A DNA stretch of 12,012 nucleotides from Sphingomonadales bacterium (GCA_013298745.1 JAAFIT010000029.1:1-12012), one strand, 5' to 3'; counted from the stretch's first letter, positions 1 through 7,753 are shown. Numbers and translations are program-made. The notes: generated by a model from the letters alone, not told the origin.

Positions 1-1214
1 CCGGTACCGAGCTTTGCCGACAGGAATTCGGGCAACAGGCAGATGACGGTGAGATAGGCCGCGCCGATCACGGTGATCCGCGTCAGCACGAAATCGAGAT
101 ATTCGGATGTGCGCACACCCGGACGAATGCCGGGGATGAAGCCGCCGTACTTCTTCAGATTTTCGGCGGTTTCTTCCGGGTTGAACACCACGGCGGTGTA
201 GAAGAACGAGAAGAAGATGATGCCGAGCGCATAGAGCGCCATATACAGCGGCGCGCCATGCTGGAGCGCGGTGGTGATCGTCAGCAGCCATTCCGGGCCC
301 TTGCCGCCCTGCGCCGCGAACTGCGCGATGGTCAACGGCATCAGCAGCAGCGACGAAGCGAAGATCGGCGGGATGACGCCCGAGGTGTTGAGCTTCAGGG
401 GCAAGTGCGAGGCATCGCCCTGGAACTGGCGGGTGCCGACCTGGCGCTTGGGATATTGGATCAGAATACGCCGCTGGGCGCGTTCCATCAGGCAGATGAA
501 GGCAATCGTGCCAAGCGCGATGGCACCGATGACCAGAATGAACGCCGGGTTGAGCGCGCCGGTGCGGCCCTGTTCGAACAACTGGCCGATGGCAGTCGGC
601 AAGTTGGCGACGATGCCGGCCATGATGATCAGCGAGATGCCGTTACCGATGCCGCGGCTGGTGATCTGTTCGCCCAGCCACATCAGGAACATCGTGCCGC
701 CGATCAGCGTGATGACGGTGGTGATGCGGAAGAACCAGCCCGGATCGATGACGGCGGACACGCCCTGGCCGGCGCCCCAGCCTTCGAGGCCGACGGCGAT
801 GCCATAGCCCTGGATGGCGGTGAGGAACACCGTCCCATAACGGGTGTACTGGTTGAGCGTATTGCGGCCCGAATCGCCTTCCTTCTTCAGCGCCATGAAG
901 CTGGGGACCAGGCTGGTCATCAGCTGCACGATGATCGATGCGGTGATATAGGGCGTGACGCCGAGCGCGATCAGCGACATGCGCTGCAAGGCGCCGCCCG
1001 AGAACATGTTGAAGAAATCGAGGACGCCGCCCTGCGTTTGCTGGAAAAGCGAATTGAGCGCCGTCGGATCGATCCCCGGCAGCGGCACGAACGAGACAAG
1101 GCGGAAGACAATCAGGGCGCCAAGCGTGAACCACAGGCGCTTCTTGAGCTCGGTGGCCTTGGAGAAATTCGCGAAGCTGATGTTCGCGGCCATTTGTTCG
1201 GCGGCTGACGCCAT
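1..1214 (-). CDS. secY: Protein translocase subunit SecY (partial, 3' end beyond window)
   Basis: SecY is the pore-forming subunit of the SecYEG channel in the inner membrane; it passes unfolded proteins outward with SecA and inserts membrane proteins with the ribosome. The frame is open for 404 codons from ATG at 1214 to the window edge; family members have about 440-455 residues, so roughly the last 40-50 are missing. Seen: an N-terminal amphipathic stretch, a first membrane segment near 29-43 followed by PLPGIDP, the plug/TM2 region with FNMFSGGALQRMS (68-80), GVTPYITASIIVQLM (85-99), EQITSRGIGNGISLIIMAGI (182-201), the basic loop ERAQRRILIQYPKRQ (244-258), LNTSGVIPPIFASS (275-288), and the cytoplasmic loop NPEETAENLKKYGGFIPGIRPG (345-366) with the conserved Arg364 known to matter for SecA/ribosome contact. 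AGGGAT lies just ahead of the chosen ATG; Met8 is a less likely start. It follows rplO after 124 bases that hold a strong hairpin. Confidence 0.98.
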   Translation of the reverse strand, partial: MASAAEQMAANISFANFSKATELKKRLWFTLGALIVFRLVSFVPLPGIDPTALNSLFQQTQGGVLDFFNMFSGGALQRMSLIALGVTPYITASIIVQLMTSLVPSFMALKKEGDSGRNTLNQYTRYGTVFLTAIQGYGIAVGLEGWGAGQGVSAVIDPGWFFRITTVITLIGGTMFLMWLGEQITSRGIGNGISLIIMAGIVANLPTAIGQLFEQGRTGALNPAFILVIGAIALGTIAFICLMERAQRRILIQYPKRQVGTRQFQGDASHLPLKLNTSGVIPPIFASSLLLMPLTIAQFAAQGGKGPEWLLTITTALQHGAPLYMALYALGIIFFSFFYTAVVFNPEETAENLKKYGGFIPGIRPGVRTSEYLDFVLTRITVIGAAYLTVICLLPEFLSAKLGT

Positions 1215-1263
1215 ATCCCTACCCGATCCTCAAAGCGGCCCGCGGCCGTAGCATCGAAACGGC

Positions 1264-1307
1264 AAAACGCCGCACAGGGTGCCGAGATAGGCGCTGTGCG
1301 GCGTTTT
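1264..1307 (-). terminator. Terminator-like hairpin between rplO and secY
   Basis: A perfect 14-bp inverted repeat: AAAACGCCGCACAG at 1264-1277 and its complement at 1294-1307. The 16-base centre can add a GCC/GGC pairing (1281-1283 with 1290-1292) around a GAGATA loop. In the minus-strand transcript the stem ends in UUUU and is preceded by AAAA, the layout of a bidirectional intrinsic terminator, although the U run is short. It begins 31 bases past the rplO stop and ends about 50 bases before secY. If it works, it lowers transcription into secY relative to the ribosomal genes, or marks an RNA-processing site. That it folds is clear from the sequence; its effect is inferred. Confidence 0.7.
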
Positions 1308-1338
1308 CACCATGGGGCAATCTGCCCGGGCGTGTTTT

Positions 1339-1875
1339 TTACTTGGCAGCCTTGGCAGCGCGCGCCGCAGCGCGGGCAACCTTCTGCTCGTCACGGCTGA
1401 GCGGCGCCGGCTTGGGCGCCGGCAGTTCGACGCTGCCACCGGCCGCTTCGACAGCGGCCTTGGCGGCGGCACTGGCGCCGGCAACCTTGATCGTCACCTT
1501 GGCGGTGAGCGCACCCTTGGCGAGCAGGCGGATGCCGTCGCGGGCATGGGTGATGACACCGGCATCGACCAGCGCGACAACGTCGATCGTCTTGCTGGCA
1601 TCGAGCCGGCCATTGTCGATCATCGCCTGCAGCGTGCCGAGGTTGAGTTCGGCATAATCCTTGCGGAAGATGTTGTTGAAGCCGCGCTTTGGCAGACGCA
1701 TGTGCAGCGGCATCTGGCCGCCTTCGAAACCGTTGATCGAGACACCCGAACGCGAGGTCTGGCCCTTCTGGCCGCGACCGGCGGTCTTGCCGACGCCGGA
1801 ACCGATACCGCGGCCGACGCGAACGCGGCTCTTGCGGGCACCGGGATTGTCATGAAGATCGTTGAGCTTGGTCAT
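1339..1875 (-). CDS. rplO: 50S ribosomal protein L15
   Basis: L15 is a late-assembly protein of the large subunit that binds 23S rRNA near the central protuberance. The 178-residue product opens with [15 protein letters not shown], then the Gly/Arg/Lys-rich extension typical of L15 ([19 protein letters not shown], 21-39), the [18 protein letters not shown] stretch (49-66) and the globular C-domain to about residue 150. The frame stays open upstream to 1929, but ATG at 1875 is chosen because it gives the family N-terminus; a modest GAGTG lies at 1882-1886. The protein is about 30 residues longer than the E. coli form owing to an Ala/Pro/Lys/Arg tail (151-178), as known in several alphaproteobacteria. 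It lies 72 bases after rpmD, across a GC-rich hairpin. Confidence 0.97.
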   Translation of the reverse strand: MTKLNDLHDNPGARKSRVRVGRGIGSGVGKTAGRGQKGQTSRSGVSINGFEGGQMPLHMRLPKRGFNNIFRKDYAELNLGTLQAMIDNGRLDASKTIDVVALVDAGVITHARDGIRLLAKGALTAKVTIKVAGASAAAKAAVEAAGGSVELPAPKPAPLSRDEQKVARAAARAAKAAK

Positions 1876-1918
1876 GTGATGCACTCGCTTTCGCTTTGGG
1901 CGCGCAGAAAAGGGGAAA

Positions 1919-1942
1919 CGCCGGGGCATTCAGGCCCCGGCG
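1919..1942 (-). promoter_or_regulatory. GC-rich hairpin between rpmD and rplO
   Basis: A perfect 9-bp inverted repeat CGCCGGGGC (1919-1927) / GCCCCGGCG (1934-1942) with a 6-base loop. In the minus-strand RNA it starts six bases after the rpmD stop codon and is followed by UUUCCCCUUUU. That resembles a weak intrinsic terminator or an attenuator, but the genes downstream (rplO, secY) are essential, so it can only be partial. It could equally be a 3'-end stabiliser or a processing site. The structure is seen; its role is inferred. Confidence 0.6.
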
Positions 1943-1947
1943 AATAA

Positions 1948-2130
1948 TCAGGCGACGGGTTCAACCTTCAGCATGTGCGCCACCTTGGCGATCATGCCGC
2001 GCACCGACGGCGTGTCTTCCAACACGCGCGTGCGATGCATCTTGTTGAGGCCGAGACCGATCAGCGTTGCTTCCTGGTCGGGAGCGCGGCGGATCGGCGA
2101 GCCGATCTGGGTGAGTTTAACCTGGGCCAT
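1948..2130 (-). CDS. rpmD: 50S ribosomal protein L30
   Basis: L30 is a small large-subunit protein with a single ferredoxin-like fold, lying on domain II of 23S rRNA close to 5S rRNA. The 60-residue product has the usual bacterial length and signature: [11 protein letters not shown] near the start, then [23 protein letters not shown] (residues 25-47). It sits between rpsE and rplO, as in the spc operon of most bacteria. The start lies 11 bases after the rpsE stop, and the AAGGACG Shine-Dalgarno overlaps that stop codon (TAAGGA), so translation is probably coupled to S5. Confidence 0.97.
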   Translation of the reverse strand: MAQVKLTQIGSPIRRAPDQEATLIGLGLNKMHRTRVLEDTPSVRGMIAKVAHMLKVEPVA

Positions 2131-2141
2131 GTTGGACGTCC

Positions 2142-2849
2142 TTATGCCACAGCTTCGGCATCGGCTTCGGCGACACGCGCCGAAACATCACCGCGACGCG
2201 CCATCAGATCGGCAATCTTCTTGCCGCGACGCTGCGCCACTGCCTTGGGGCTGGTCTGGTCGACGAGCGACGCAAAGGTCGCCCGGATCATGTTGTACGG
2301 GTTGTTGGTGCCGACCGACTTGGTGACGACATCGGCAACGCCGAGCGCTTCGAAGACGGCACGCATCGGACCACCGGCGATGATGCCGGTCCCCTGCGTG
2401 GCCGAGCGGACATAGACCTTGCCGGCGCCGAAATGGCCATAGCCATCATGGTGCAGGGTGCGGCCATCGCGCAGCGGCACGCGGATCATTGCCTTCTTGG
2501 CAGCAGCGGTCGCCTTCTGGATGGCTTCCGGCACTTCGCGGGCCTTGCCATGGCCGAAACCGACACGGCCCTTGGCATCGCCGACGACGACGAGTGCTGC
2601 AAAGCCGAAGCGCTTGCCGCCCTTCACGGTCTTGGAGACGCGATTGATGTGAACCAGCTTTTCGACCAGTTCCTCACCAGCGGCTTCCACCGGATTGTTG
2701 CCATCGCGGCGACCACGGCCACCACGATCACGATCATTGCCGCCACCGGGGCCACGACCACGGCCGCCACCGGGGCCGCCAGGGCCACCGCGACCACGGC
2801 GTTCGCCACCGGGAGCCGGTGCGCCGGCGTTCTGGATTTCATCAGCCAT
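2142..2849 (-). CDS. rpsE: 30S ribosomal protein S5 with RG/G-rich N-terminal extension
   Basis: S5 lies at the mRNA entry side of the small subunit, joins the head to the body and influences decoding accuracy and mRNA unwinding. The 235-residue product is clearly longer than the roughly 165-residue E. coli protein. Residues 12-52 form a low-complexity Gly/Arg/Pro stretch with [13 protein letters not shown] and DRGGRGRRD. The conserved part starts near [23 protein letters not shown] (59-81), with the dsRNA-binding-like fold to about 125, followed by the C-terminal domain with [19 protein letters not shown] (153-171), [12 protein letters not shown] (181-192) and an acidic, Ala-rich end. The start at 2849 lies 3 bases past the rplR stop, with GGAG inside rplR. 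The extension is in frame with no better internal start, so it is probably translated; related alphaproteobacteria also carry N-terminal S5 extensions. Confidence 0.97.
   Translation of the reverse strand: MADEIQNAGAPAPGGERRGRGGPGGPGGGRGRGPGGGNDRDRGGRGRRDGNNPVEAAGEELVEKLVHINRVSKTVKGGKRFGFAALVVVGDAKGRVGFGHGKAREVPEAIQKATAAAKKAMIRVPLRDGRTLHHDGYGHFGAGKVYVRSATQGTGIIAGGPMRAVFEALGVADVVTKSVGTNNPYNMIRATFASLVDQTSPKAVAQRRGKKIADLMARRGDVSARVAEADAEAVA
2739..2777. repeat. Short 24-base-period direct repeat inside rpsE
   Basis: The 15-mer GCCGCCACCGGGGCC (plus strand) occurs at 2739-2753 and again at 2763-2777. The 24-base offset equals eight codons and encodes the repeated PGGG unit in the Gly/Arg-rich S5 extension. 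It looks like local slippage or duplication within a low-complexity coding stretch, not a mobile or regulatory repeat. Confidence 0.6.
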
Positions 2850-2852
2850 CGA

Positions 2853-3206
2853 TTAAAACTCCAATCCGCCTTCGCGGGCACCATCGGCGAGCGCCTTGAC
2901 GCGGCCGTGGTAAATGAAACCGCCACGATCGAAGACCACCGCCGAAACGCCGGCAGCCTTGGCACGCTCGGCAAGGCGCTTGCCCACCGAAGCGGCAGCG
3001 TCCTTGGTCGCGCCGGTCACGTCGCGGACATCCTTTTCCAGCGTCGATGCCGAAGCCACCGTCACGCCATTGGCGTCGTCGATGACCTGGGCATAGATAT
3101 GCTGCGAGGTGCGATGGATCGACAAGCGCGGACGCGAACCGCCCTTGGCGCGCAGCGCGGTACGAACGCGCCGACGGCGCTGGTCGAAAAGCGAGAGCTT
3201 GGCCAT
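2853..3206 (-). CDS. rplR: 50S ribosomal protein L18
   Basis: L18 binds 5S rRNA and, with L5, anchors it in the central protuberance of the large subunit. The 117-residue product has the normal length. A basic N-terminus ([13 protein letters not shown], residues 7-19) is followed by [20 protein letters not shown] (25-44), the alternating Ala-rich helices, and [29 protein letters not shown] at the end, which matches the family closely. Its ATG shares one base with the rplF stop (TAATG), and a purine-rich GGAAGGGAAG lies inside the end of rplF. rpsE follows after 3 bases. Both joints point to coupled translation. Confidence 0.98.
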   Translation of the reverse strand: MAKLSLFDQRRRRVRTALRAKGGSRPRLSIHRTSQHIYAQVIDDANGVTVASASTLEKDVRDVTGATKDAAASVGKRLAERAKAAGVSAVVFDRGGFIYHGRVKALADGAREGGLEF

Positions 3207-3739
3207 TACTTCTTCTTCCCTTCCTTGCGGAAGATTTTCTCACCGCGGTACTTGATACCCTTGCCCTTGTACGGCTCGGGCTTGCGCCAGCGGCGGATCT
3301 CGGCGGCCACCTGGCCGACGCGCTGCTTGTCGCTGCCGGTGATTTCGACCGTGGTCTGGTCCGGCGTCTTGATGGTGATGCCGTCCGGAATGGCGAAATC
3401 GACATCATGGCTGTAGCCGAGCTGCAGCTTCAGGTTCGAACCCTGCACCGAAGCACGATAGCCGACGCCGGTGATTTCCAGCACCTTGGTGAAGCCGTCC
3501 GAAACGCCGACAACCAGGTTCGAAACCAGCGTGCGCTGCATGCCCCAGAAGGCACGGGCGCGCTTGGTTTCGTTGGCCGGGTTCACGGCGATTTCGCTGG
3601 CGCCGATGTCATAGGCGATGTCATCCGACATCGGCATCGACAGCGTGCCCTTGGGGCCCTTCACCGACAGGATACGGTCGTTGATGGTGGCGGTAACGCC
3701 GGCCGGAACCGGCACAGCCTTCTTTCCGATGCGCGACAT
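3206..3739 (-). CDS. rplF: 50S ribosomal protein L6
   Basis: L6 is a two-domain protein at the factor-binding side of the large subunit, near the sarcin-ricin loop and the base of the L7/L12 stalk. The 177-residue product has the family length. It starts [15 protein letters not shown], shows [12 protein letters not shown] (27-38) in the first domain, then [11 protein letters not shown] (87-97) and the C-terminal signature [13 protein letters not shown] (155-167), ending in a Lys-rich tail. The start lies 3 bases after the rpsH stop, with AGGTG upstream. The 3' end overlaps rplR by one base. Confidence 0.98.
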   Translation of the reverse strand: MSRIGKKAVPVPAGVTATINDRILSVKGPKGTLSMPMSDDIAYDIGASEIAVNPANETKRARAFWGMQRTLVSNLVVGVSDGFTKVLEITGVGYRASVQGSNLKLQLGYSHDVDFAIPDGITIKTPDQTTVEITGSDKQRVGQVAAEIRRWRKPEPYKGKGIKYRGEKIFRKEGKKK

Positions 3740-3742
3740 GGC

Positions 3743-4141
3743 TTAAAACACCTGGCAGAGGACTTCGCCGCCGGCATTCTGTTCACGCGCTTCCGCGTCG
3801 GACAGAACACCCTTGGGCGTCGAAACGATGACAATGCCGAGACCATTGCGGATGCGCGGCAGTTCGGTGGCGCCCGAATAGACGCGGCGACCCGGCTTCG
3901 AGACACGGGCGATGTGCTGGATCGCCGGCTTGCCTTCGAAATACTTCAGGTCGATGCGCAGCGCCGCGGTTGCGGTGCCGGCGTCGGCTTCGGAATAGCC
4001 ACGGATATAGCCTTCACGCTGCAGCACGTCGAGGACGCGGGCACGCAGCTTGGAGGCCGGGGTGAGAATCGAATCCTTCTTGGCCTGCTGGCCATTGCGG
4101 ATCCGGGTGAGCATATCACCAAGGGGATCGGTCATCGACAT
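3743..4141 (-). CDS. rpsH: 30S ribosomal protein S8
   Basis: S8 binds helix 21 of 16S rRNA directly and organises the central domain of the small subunit; in E. coli it also represses the spc operon by binding its mRNA. The 132-residue product has the usual length, with the opening [23 protein letters not shown] (82-89) and the C-terminal [21 protein letters not shown] signature with the conserved STPKG turn. Translation is placed at 4141 (MSMTDP). Met3 at 4135 is a possible alternative, but family members usually carry two residues before TDPLGD, and the Shine-Dalgarno TAGGAC overlapping the rpsN stop fits the upstream ATG better. Confidence 0.97.
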   Translation of the reverse strand: MSMTDPLGDMLTRIRNGQQAKKDSILTPASKLRARVLDVLQREGYIRGYSEADAGTATAALRIDLKYFEGKPAIQHIARVSKPGRRVYSGATELPRIRNGLGIVIVSTPKGVLSDAEAREQNAGGEVLCQVF

Positions 4142-4150
4142 CTATCGGTC

Positions 4151-4456
4151 CTACCAGCTCGACTTCGTCACGCCGGGAATCAGGCCCTTGTTGGCCAGTT
4201 CACGGAGCATGATGCGCGAGAGCTTGAACTTGCGGTAATAGGCACGGCTGCGGCCGGTCAGCTCGCAGCGGTTGCGCACCCGCGTCGGATTGGCGTTGCG
4301 CGGCAATTCCGCCATCTTGAGGCGCGCCATCAGCCGTTCGTTGTCGTCGCGGCTTTCGTCATTGGCGATTGCCTTCAACACGGCGAACTTGCCGGCGTAC
4401 TTCACCACCAGCGCCTTGCGACGCTCGTTCTTGTTGATCGAGGAGAGCTTGGCCAT
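4151..4456 (-). CDS. rpsN: 30S ribosomal protein S14, zinc-free (C-) long form
   Basis: S14 sits in the head of the small subunit next to S3 and S10. The 101-residue product is the long form. The region [26 protein letters not shown] (62-87) keeps only one Cys where the short zinc type has four, so this is the zinc-independent version, normal for Proteobacteria. It ends in the classic [11 protein letters not shown]. The start is one base past the rplE stop, with AAGAAGG inside rplE. The stop is TAG, unlike the TAA/TGA used by the other complete genes in the window. Confidence 0.98.
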   Translation of the reverse strand: MAKLSSINKNERRKALVVKYAGKFAVLKAIANDESRDDNERLMARLKMAELPRNANPTRVRNRCELTGRSRAYYRKFKLSRIMLRELANKGLIPGVTKSSW

Positions 4457-4457
4457 G

Positions 4458-5039
4458 TCAGGCTGCCTTCTTGTCGCTGGCGGGCTGGATGAACGGGAAG
4501 CCGAACGCCTTCAACAGCGCGCGGGCTTCGTCGTCGGTCTTTGCCGTGGTGGTGACGATGACATCCATGCCCCGAACGCTATCGATCTTGTCGTAGTTGA
4601 TTTCGGGGAAGATGATCTGTTCCTTCAGGCCCATGGCATAGTTGCCACGGCCATCGAACGACTTCGGGTTGAGCCCGCGGAAATCGCGGACGCGCGGCAG
4701 CGCCACCGTGATCAGACGATCAAGGAATTCATACATGCGTTCGCGGCGCAGGGTGACCTTGCAACCGATCGGCATGCCTTCGCGCAGCTTGAAGGTCGCG
4801 ACCGACTTCTTGGCCTTGGTGATGACCGGCTTCTGGCCGGCGATCAACGCCATTTCCTCGGCGGCCTTGTCGACCTTCTTCTTGTCCTGCGTGGCTTCGC
4901 CAACGCCCATGTTGAGCACGATCTTTTCGATCTTCGGCACTTCCATGAGGTTCTTGTAGCCGAACTGCTCGATCATCTGGGCGCGGACCTTGTCCACGTA
5001 CAGTTGCTGCATCCGGGTGAGGTTTGCTGCATCAGCCAT
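4458..5039 (-). CDS. rplE: 50S ribosomal protein L5
   Basis: L5 binds 5S rRNA together with L18 and forms the bridge from the central protuberance to the small-subunit head. The 193-residue product contains [24 protein letters not shown] (26-49), the [25 protein letters not shown] stretch (68-92), [34 protein letters not shown] and a C-terminal [20 protein letters not shown], all typical of the family. The frame is open upstream to 5105, but that stretch is the rplX coding region in another frame. ATG at 5039 gives the right length and has GGGAG nine bases upstream. It overlaps the end of rplX by 8 bases (ATGGCTGA), so translation is probably coupled. Confidence 0.97.
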   Translation of the reverse strand: MADAANLTRMQQLYVDKVRAQMIEQFGYKNLMEVPKIEKIVLNMGVGEATQDKKKVDKAAEEMALIAGQKPVITKAKKSVATFKLREGMPIGCKVTLRRERMYEFLDRLITVALPRVRDFRGLNPKSFDGRGNYAMGLKEQIIFPEINYDKIDSVRGMDVIVTTTAKTDDEARALLKAFGFPFIQPASDKKAA

Positions 5040-5355
5040 CGATCTGCACTCCCGAGCCCTTGGCGACACGCACCTTGCGGCCATCATCGAGGACCTTGAA
5101 GCCAACGCGGGTCGGCTTGCCGGTCTTCGGGTCCTCGATCGCCACCTTGGAGACGTGCAGGGGCGCTTCGATGCGCTCCAGCCCGCCCTGGGGATTGGCC
5201 TGCGAGGGCTTCTTGTGGCGGGTCATCATGTTGATGCCGCCGACGACAACCTTGCCTTCCTTGGGCATCGCCTTGGTGACTTCACCGCTGCGGCCCTTGT
5301 CCTTGCCGGACAGGATGACGACCTTGTCGCCCTTCTTGATCTTTGCGGCGCTCAT
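5032..5355 (-). CDS. rplX: 50S ribosomal protein L24
   Basis: L24 is one of the two assembly initiators of the large subunit; it binds the 5' domain of 23S rRNA and lies near the exit of the peptide tunnel. The 107-residue product has a clear KOW motif, [20 protein letters not shown] (residues 7-26), then [20 protein letters not shown] (39-58) and the [14 protein letters not shown] segment, all family hallmarks. Its ATG shares one base with the rplN stop (TAATG), and its own 3' end overlaps rplE by 8 bases, so it is tightly coupled on both sides. Confidence 0.98.
   Translation of the reverse strand: MSAAKIKKGDKVVILSGKDKGRSGEVTKAMPKEGKVVVGGINMMTRHKKPSQANPQGGLERIEAPLHVSKVAIEDPKTGKPTRVGFKVLDDGRKVRVAKGSGVQIDG
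5049..5053 (-). promoter_or_regulatory. Shine-Dalgarno that sets the rplE start
   Basis: GGGAG on the minus strand lies nine bases ahead of ATG 5039, inside the last codons of rplX. It supports starting L5 at MADAANL instead of at the further upstream in-frame ATG at 5105. Confidence 0.6.
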
Positions 5356-5723
5356 TACAGCACCTCCGGCGCAAGGCTGATGATCTTCATATGGCCCGAC
5401 GCGCGCAGTTCGCGCACCACGGGGCCAAAGATACGGGTGCCGATCGGCTCCTCGTTCTTGTTGATCAGCACGGCGGCATTGCCATCGAAACGGATGACCG
5501 AGCCATCGGCGCGACGGATGTCCTTGGCGGTGCGAACGACGACGGCGCGATGCACGTCACCCTTCTTGACCTTGCCCTTGGGTGCGGCTTCCTTGACCGA
5601 AACGACGATGACATCGCCGACGCCGGCAAAGCGACGCTTCGATCCGCCCAGCACCTTGATGCACATCACCCGCTTGGCACCGCTGTTGTCAGCGACGTCC
5701 AGGTTCGTCTGCATCTGGATCAT
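5355..5723 (-). CDS. rplN: 50S ribosomal protein L14
   Basis: L14 is a five-stranded beta-barrel protein at the subunit interface that forms bridges to 16S rRNA and is the docking site of the silencing factor RsfS. The 122-residue product has the invariant bacterial length and starts [17 protein letters not shown], followed by [19 protein letters not shown] (30-48), [13 protein letters not shown], the [10 protein letters not shown] segment (79-88) with the conserved [19 protein letters not shown] after it, and SLAPEVL at the end. It is the first gene of the spc block, 37 bases after rpsQ with AGAGGGAT ahead of the start and no terminator in the gap, so it is probably read from the same transcript as the S10 block. 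Confidence 0.98.
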   Translation of the reverse strand: MIQMQTNLDVADNSGAKRVMCIKVLGGSKRRFAGVGDVIVVSVKEAAPKGKVKKGDVHRAVVVRTAKDIRRADGSVIRFDGNAAVLINKNEEPIGTRIFGPVVRELRASGHMKIISLAPEVL

Positions 5724-5760
5724 GTGTTCGATCCCTCTTCAAAATTGCGAGAAGCCAACA

Positions 5761-5997
5761 TCAGCCGACCTTCTCCAGAACTTTCCATGTCTTCAGCTTG
5801 GACATCGGCGCGCATTCTTCGATGCGGACGGTGTCACCGGCCTTGATGACATTGCCCTCGTCATGGGCGTGATACTTTTTCGAACGACGGATGATCTTGC
5901 CGTAAACCGGGTGCGCAACCTTGCGCTCGATCAGGACAACGACCGTCTTGTCACCCTTGTCGGACACGACAGTGCCCTGCAGGACGCGTTTCGGCAT
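5761..5997 (-). CDS. rpsQ: 30S ribosomal protein S17
   Basis: S17 is an OB-fold primary binding protein of the small subunit that contacts the 5' domain of 16S rRNA. The 78-residue product starts [21 protein letters not shown], contains [17 protein letters not shown] (31-47) and the closing signature [20 protein letters not shown] (54-73), all diagnostic. The start lies 3 bases after the rpmC stop, with GGGAG inside the end of rpmC. It is the last gene of the S10 block. Confidence 0.98.
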   Translation of the reverse strand: MPKRVLQGTVVSDKGDKTVVVLIERKVAHPVYGKIIRRSKKYHAHDEGNVIKAGDTVRIEECAPMSKLKTWKVLEKVG

Positions 5998-6000
5998 AAC

Positions 6001-6219
6001 TCAGGCTCCCGGCTGCGCGGCGGCGGGCTTGCGGCCAGCCTGCAGCGTCTTGATGCGCGCGATGGTGCGGCGCACCTCACGAATACGGCCCGGCTTTTCC
6101 AGCTGGCCGGTGGCCGCCTGGAACCGCAGGTTGAACTGCTCGCGCTTCAGCTCTTGCAGAGCGGTCGCCAGCTGATCGTCGGTCTGGACCTTGAGGTCCG
6201 CATGTTTCGTCTGTGCCAT
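6001..6219 (-). CDS. rpmC: 50S ribosomal protein L29
   Basis: L29 is a two-helix protein near the peptide-tunnel exit beside L23, where it helps form the docking surface for SRP and trigger factor. The 72-residue product has the pattern [51 protein letters not shown], matching the family coiled-coil hairpin; the [11 protein letters not shown] (24-34) motif is the clearest signature. A short Ala/Pro tail (residues 62-72, [12 protein letters not shown]) extends past the usual end. The frame is open further upstream, but ATG at 6219 gives the family length and has AGGACT ahead of it, in the end of rplP. Confidence 0.95.
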   Translation of the reverse strand: MAQTKHADLKVQTDDQLATALQELKREQFNLRFQAATGQLEKPGRIREVRRTIARIKTLQAGRKPAAAQPGA

Positions 6220-6223
6220 GATA

Positions 6224-6655
6224 TCAGTCCTGTGCCCCGACGCCTTCGCCGAGGCGAACGACCATCTTGACCTTGATCGGCAGCTTTGCAGCTGCGCGTT
6301 CGAATGCGCCTTCGGCCACATCGTGCGGCACGCCATCAAGTTCGAACATGATGCGGCCGGGCTTGACGCGAGCGACCCAGAATTCCGGGTTGCCCTTGCC
6401 CTTACCCATGCGGACTTCGGCAGGCTTGGAGGTGACGGGCACGTCCGGGAAGATGCGGATCCACAACCGGCCGGCGCGCTTGATGTGGCGCGAGATGGCA
6501 CGGCGAGCGGCTTCGATCTGACGGGCGGTGATACGTTCCGGTTCCATCGCCTTGAGGCCGAAGGAGCCGAAGTTCAGTGCCGTGCCACCCTTGGCGTCGC
6601 CATGGATGCGGCCCTTGAACTGCTTGCGGAACTTGGTGCGCTTTGGTTGCAACAT
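6224..6655 (-). CDS. rplP: 50S ribosomal protein L16
   Basis: L16 lies between the A site and the central protuberance; it helps position tRNA and is needed for late assembly of the peptidyl transferase centre. The 143-residue product starts [19 protein letters not shown], shows [25 protein letters not shown] (30-54), [23 protein letters not shown] (67-89), and [10 protein letters not shown] near the end. Arg82 in VRMGKGKGN corresponds by context to the Arg81 that is hydroxylated by YcfD in E. coli; whether that happens here cannot be seen. It starts 10 bases after the rpsC stop, with TAAGGT overlapping that stop codon, and is followed after 4 bases by rpmC. Confidence 0.98.
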   Translation of the reverse strand: MLQPKRTKFRKQFKGRIHGDAKGGTALNFGSFGLKAMEPERITARQIEAARRAISRHIKRAGRLWIRIFPDVPVTSKPAEVRMGKGKGNPEFWVARVKPGRIMFELDGVPHDVAEGAFERAAAKLPIKVKMVVRLGEGVGAQD

Positions 6656-6665
6656 TTCAAATACC

Positions 6666-7361
6666 TTAGCGAGCCGGACGCACGCCGGAGGTCTGCGATT
6701 CCATCATCAGACGGTCCTGCGCCATCGGGTCATGCCCCAGGATTTCGCCCTTGAAGATCCAGACCTTGATGCCGCAAACGCCATAGGCGGTGTGCGCCTG
6801 GGCTTCGGCATAATCGACGTTACCGCGCAGGGTGTGCAACGGCACACGGCCTTCGCGATACCATTCGGTGCGGGCGATTTCGGCACCGCCGAGGCGGCCC
6901 GAGCAGGTGATCTTGATGCCTTCGGCACCCAGACGCAGTGCCGACTGCACGGCACGCTTCATGGCGCGACGGAAGGCGATACGACGCTCGAGCTGATCGG
7001 CGACGCCCTGGCCGACGAGCTTGGCGTCGATTTCGGGCTTGCGGATTTCAACGATGTTCAGCGACACGTCGCTGCGGGTCATCGCGCCGATCTGCTTGCG
7101 CAGCTTCTCGATGTCCGCACCCTTCTTGCCGATGATGACACCCGGGCGGGCGGCATAGATCGACACGCGGCACAGCTTGGCCGGACGCTCGATGACCACC
7201 TTGGAGATGGCGGCCTGGGCGTGCGTCTTCAGGATGAACTCGCGGATGCGCAGATCTTCGAGCAGCAGCGTGCCATATTCATTGCCACGGGCAAACCAGC
7301 GGCTGTCCCAGGTGCGGTTGATCTGCAGGCGCAGACCAATGGGGTTGGCTTTATGACCCAT
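6666..7361 (-). CDS. rpsC: 30S ribosomal protein S3
   Basis: S3 lines the mRNA entry tunnel in the head of the small subunit and contributes to mRNA unwinding. The 231-residue product has the N-terminal signature [22 protein letters not shown], a KH RNA-binding domain with the GXXG loop [13 protein letters not shown] (75-87), and the C-terminal domain with [26 protein letters not shown] (155-180). The helicase residues known from E. coli, Arg131, Arg132 and Lys135, are present at the same numbers in FRRAMKRA. Its ATG shares one base with the rplV stop (TAATG), with GGGAG upstream in rplV. Confidence 0.98.
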   Translation of the reverse strand: MGHKANPIGLRLQINRTWDSRWFARGNEYGTLLLEDLRIREFILKTHAQAAISKVVIERPAKLCRVSIYAARPGVIIGKKGADIEKLRKQIGAMTRSDVSLNIVEIRKPEIDAKLVGQGVADQLERRIAFRRAMKRAVQSALRLGAEGIKITCSGRLGGAEIARTEWYREGRVPLHTLRGNVDYAEAQAHTAYGVCGIKVWIFKGEILGHDPMAQDRLMMESQTSGVRPAR

Positions 7362-7753
7362 TATGCTTCGCTCCCACTTTCGTCGCCCATTTCGCGAACG
7401 ACGACGCGCAAACGGCTGAAAGGCTTCTGGATTTGCGCGGCGCGACCACGGGCCCGCGGCGTGAAACGCTTCATCATCAAGGCCTTGCCAACGCTGGCTT
7501 CCTTGACGACCAGAGCATCCACATCGAGGTTGTGGTTGTTTTCGGCATTGGCGACGGCCGACGCCAGCACCTTGCGCACATCGACGGCCATCGCCTTTGT
7601 CGAGAACTGCAGGATGTTGAGCGCTTCACCGACCTTGCGGCCACGGATGAGACCGGCGACCAGGTTCAGCTTGTAGGCCGAACCACGGATCGACGTCGCA
7701 ACGGCAAGCGCTTCACGCTCACCGACCTTGCGGGGGGATTTCGGCTTCGACAT
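7361..7753 (-). CDS. rplV: 50S ribosomal protein L22
   Basis: L22 has a globular part on the subunit surface and a long beta-hairpin that reaches the wall of the peptide exit tunnel near the constriction. The 130-residue product shows [24 protein letters not shown] (25-48), [18 protein letters not shown] (66-83), and the hairpin with [14 protein letters not shown] (97-110). Changes in this loop are known to confer macrolide resistance in other bacteria; no deletion or duplication is apparent here. A slightly longer N-terminus and a short acidic tail (GDESGSEA) flank the core. The start overlaps the rpsS stop by one base (TGATG), and the end overlaps rpsC by one base. Confidence 0.98.
   Translation of the reverse strand: MSKPKSPRKVGEREALAVATSIRGSAYKLNLVAGLIRGRKVGEALNILQFSTKAMAVDVRKVLASAVANAENNHNLDVDALVVKEASVGKALMMKRFTPRARGRAAQIQKPFSRLRVVVREMGDESGSEA

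Noticed and set aside
258..1208. Plus-strand open frame of 316 codons antisense to secY
   Set aside because: Low-complexity Arg/Asp/Ala composition with no recognisable domain; it mirrors codon bias of the high-GC secY gene on the opposite strand.
3407..4492. Plus-strand open frame of 361 codons across rpsN-rpsH-rplF
   Set aside because: It crosses several conserved ribosomal genes in antisense and has no motif or plausible gene context; it is a GC-bias shadow.
4990..6270. Plus-strand open frame of 426 codons, the longest complete frame in the window
   Set aside because: It is antisense to rplE, rplX, rplN, rpsQ, rpmC and part of rplP, all of which are certain. Length alone is not evidence at this GC content.
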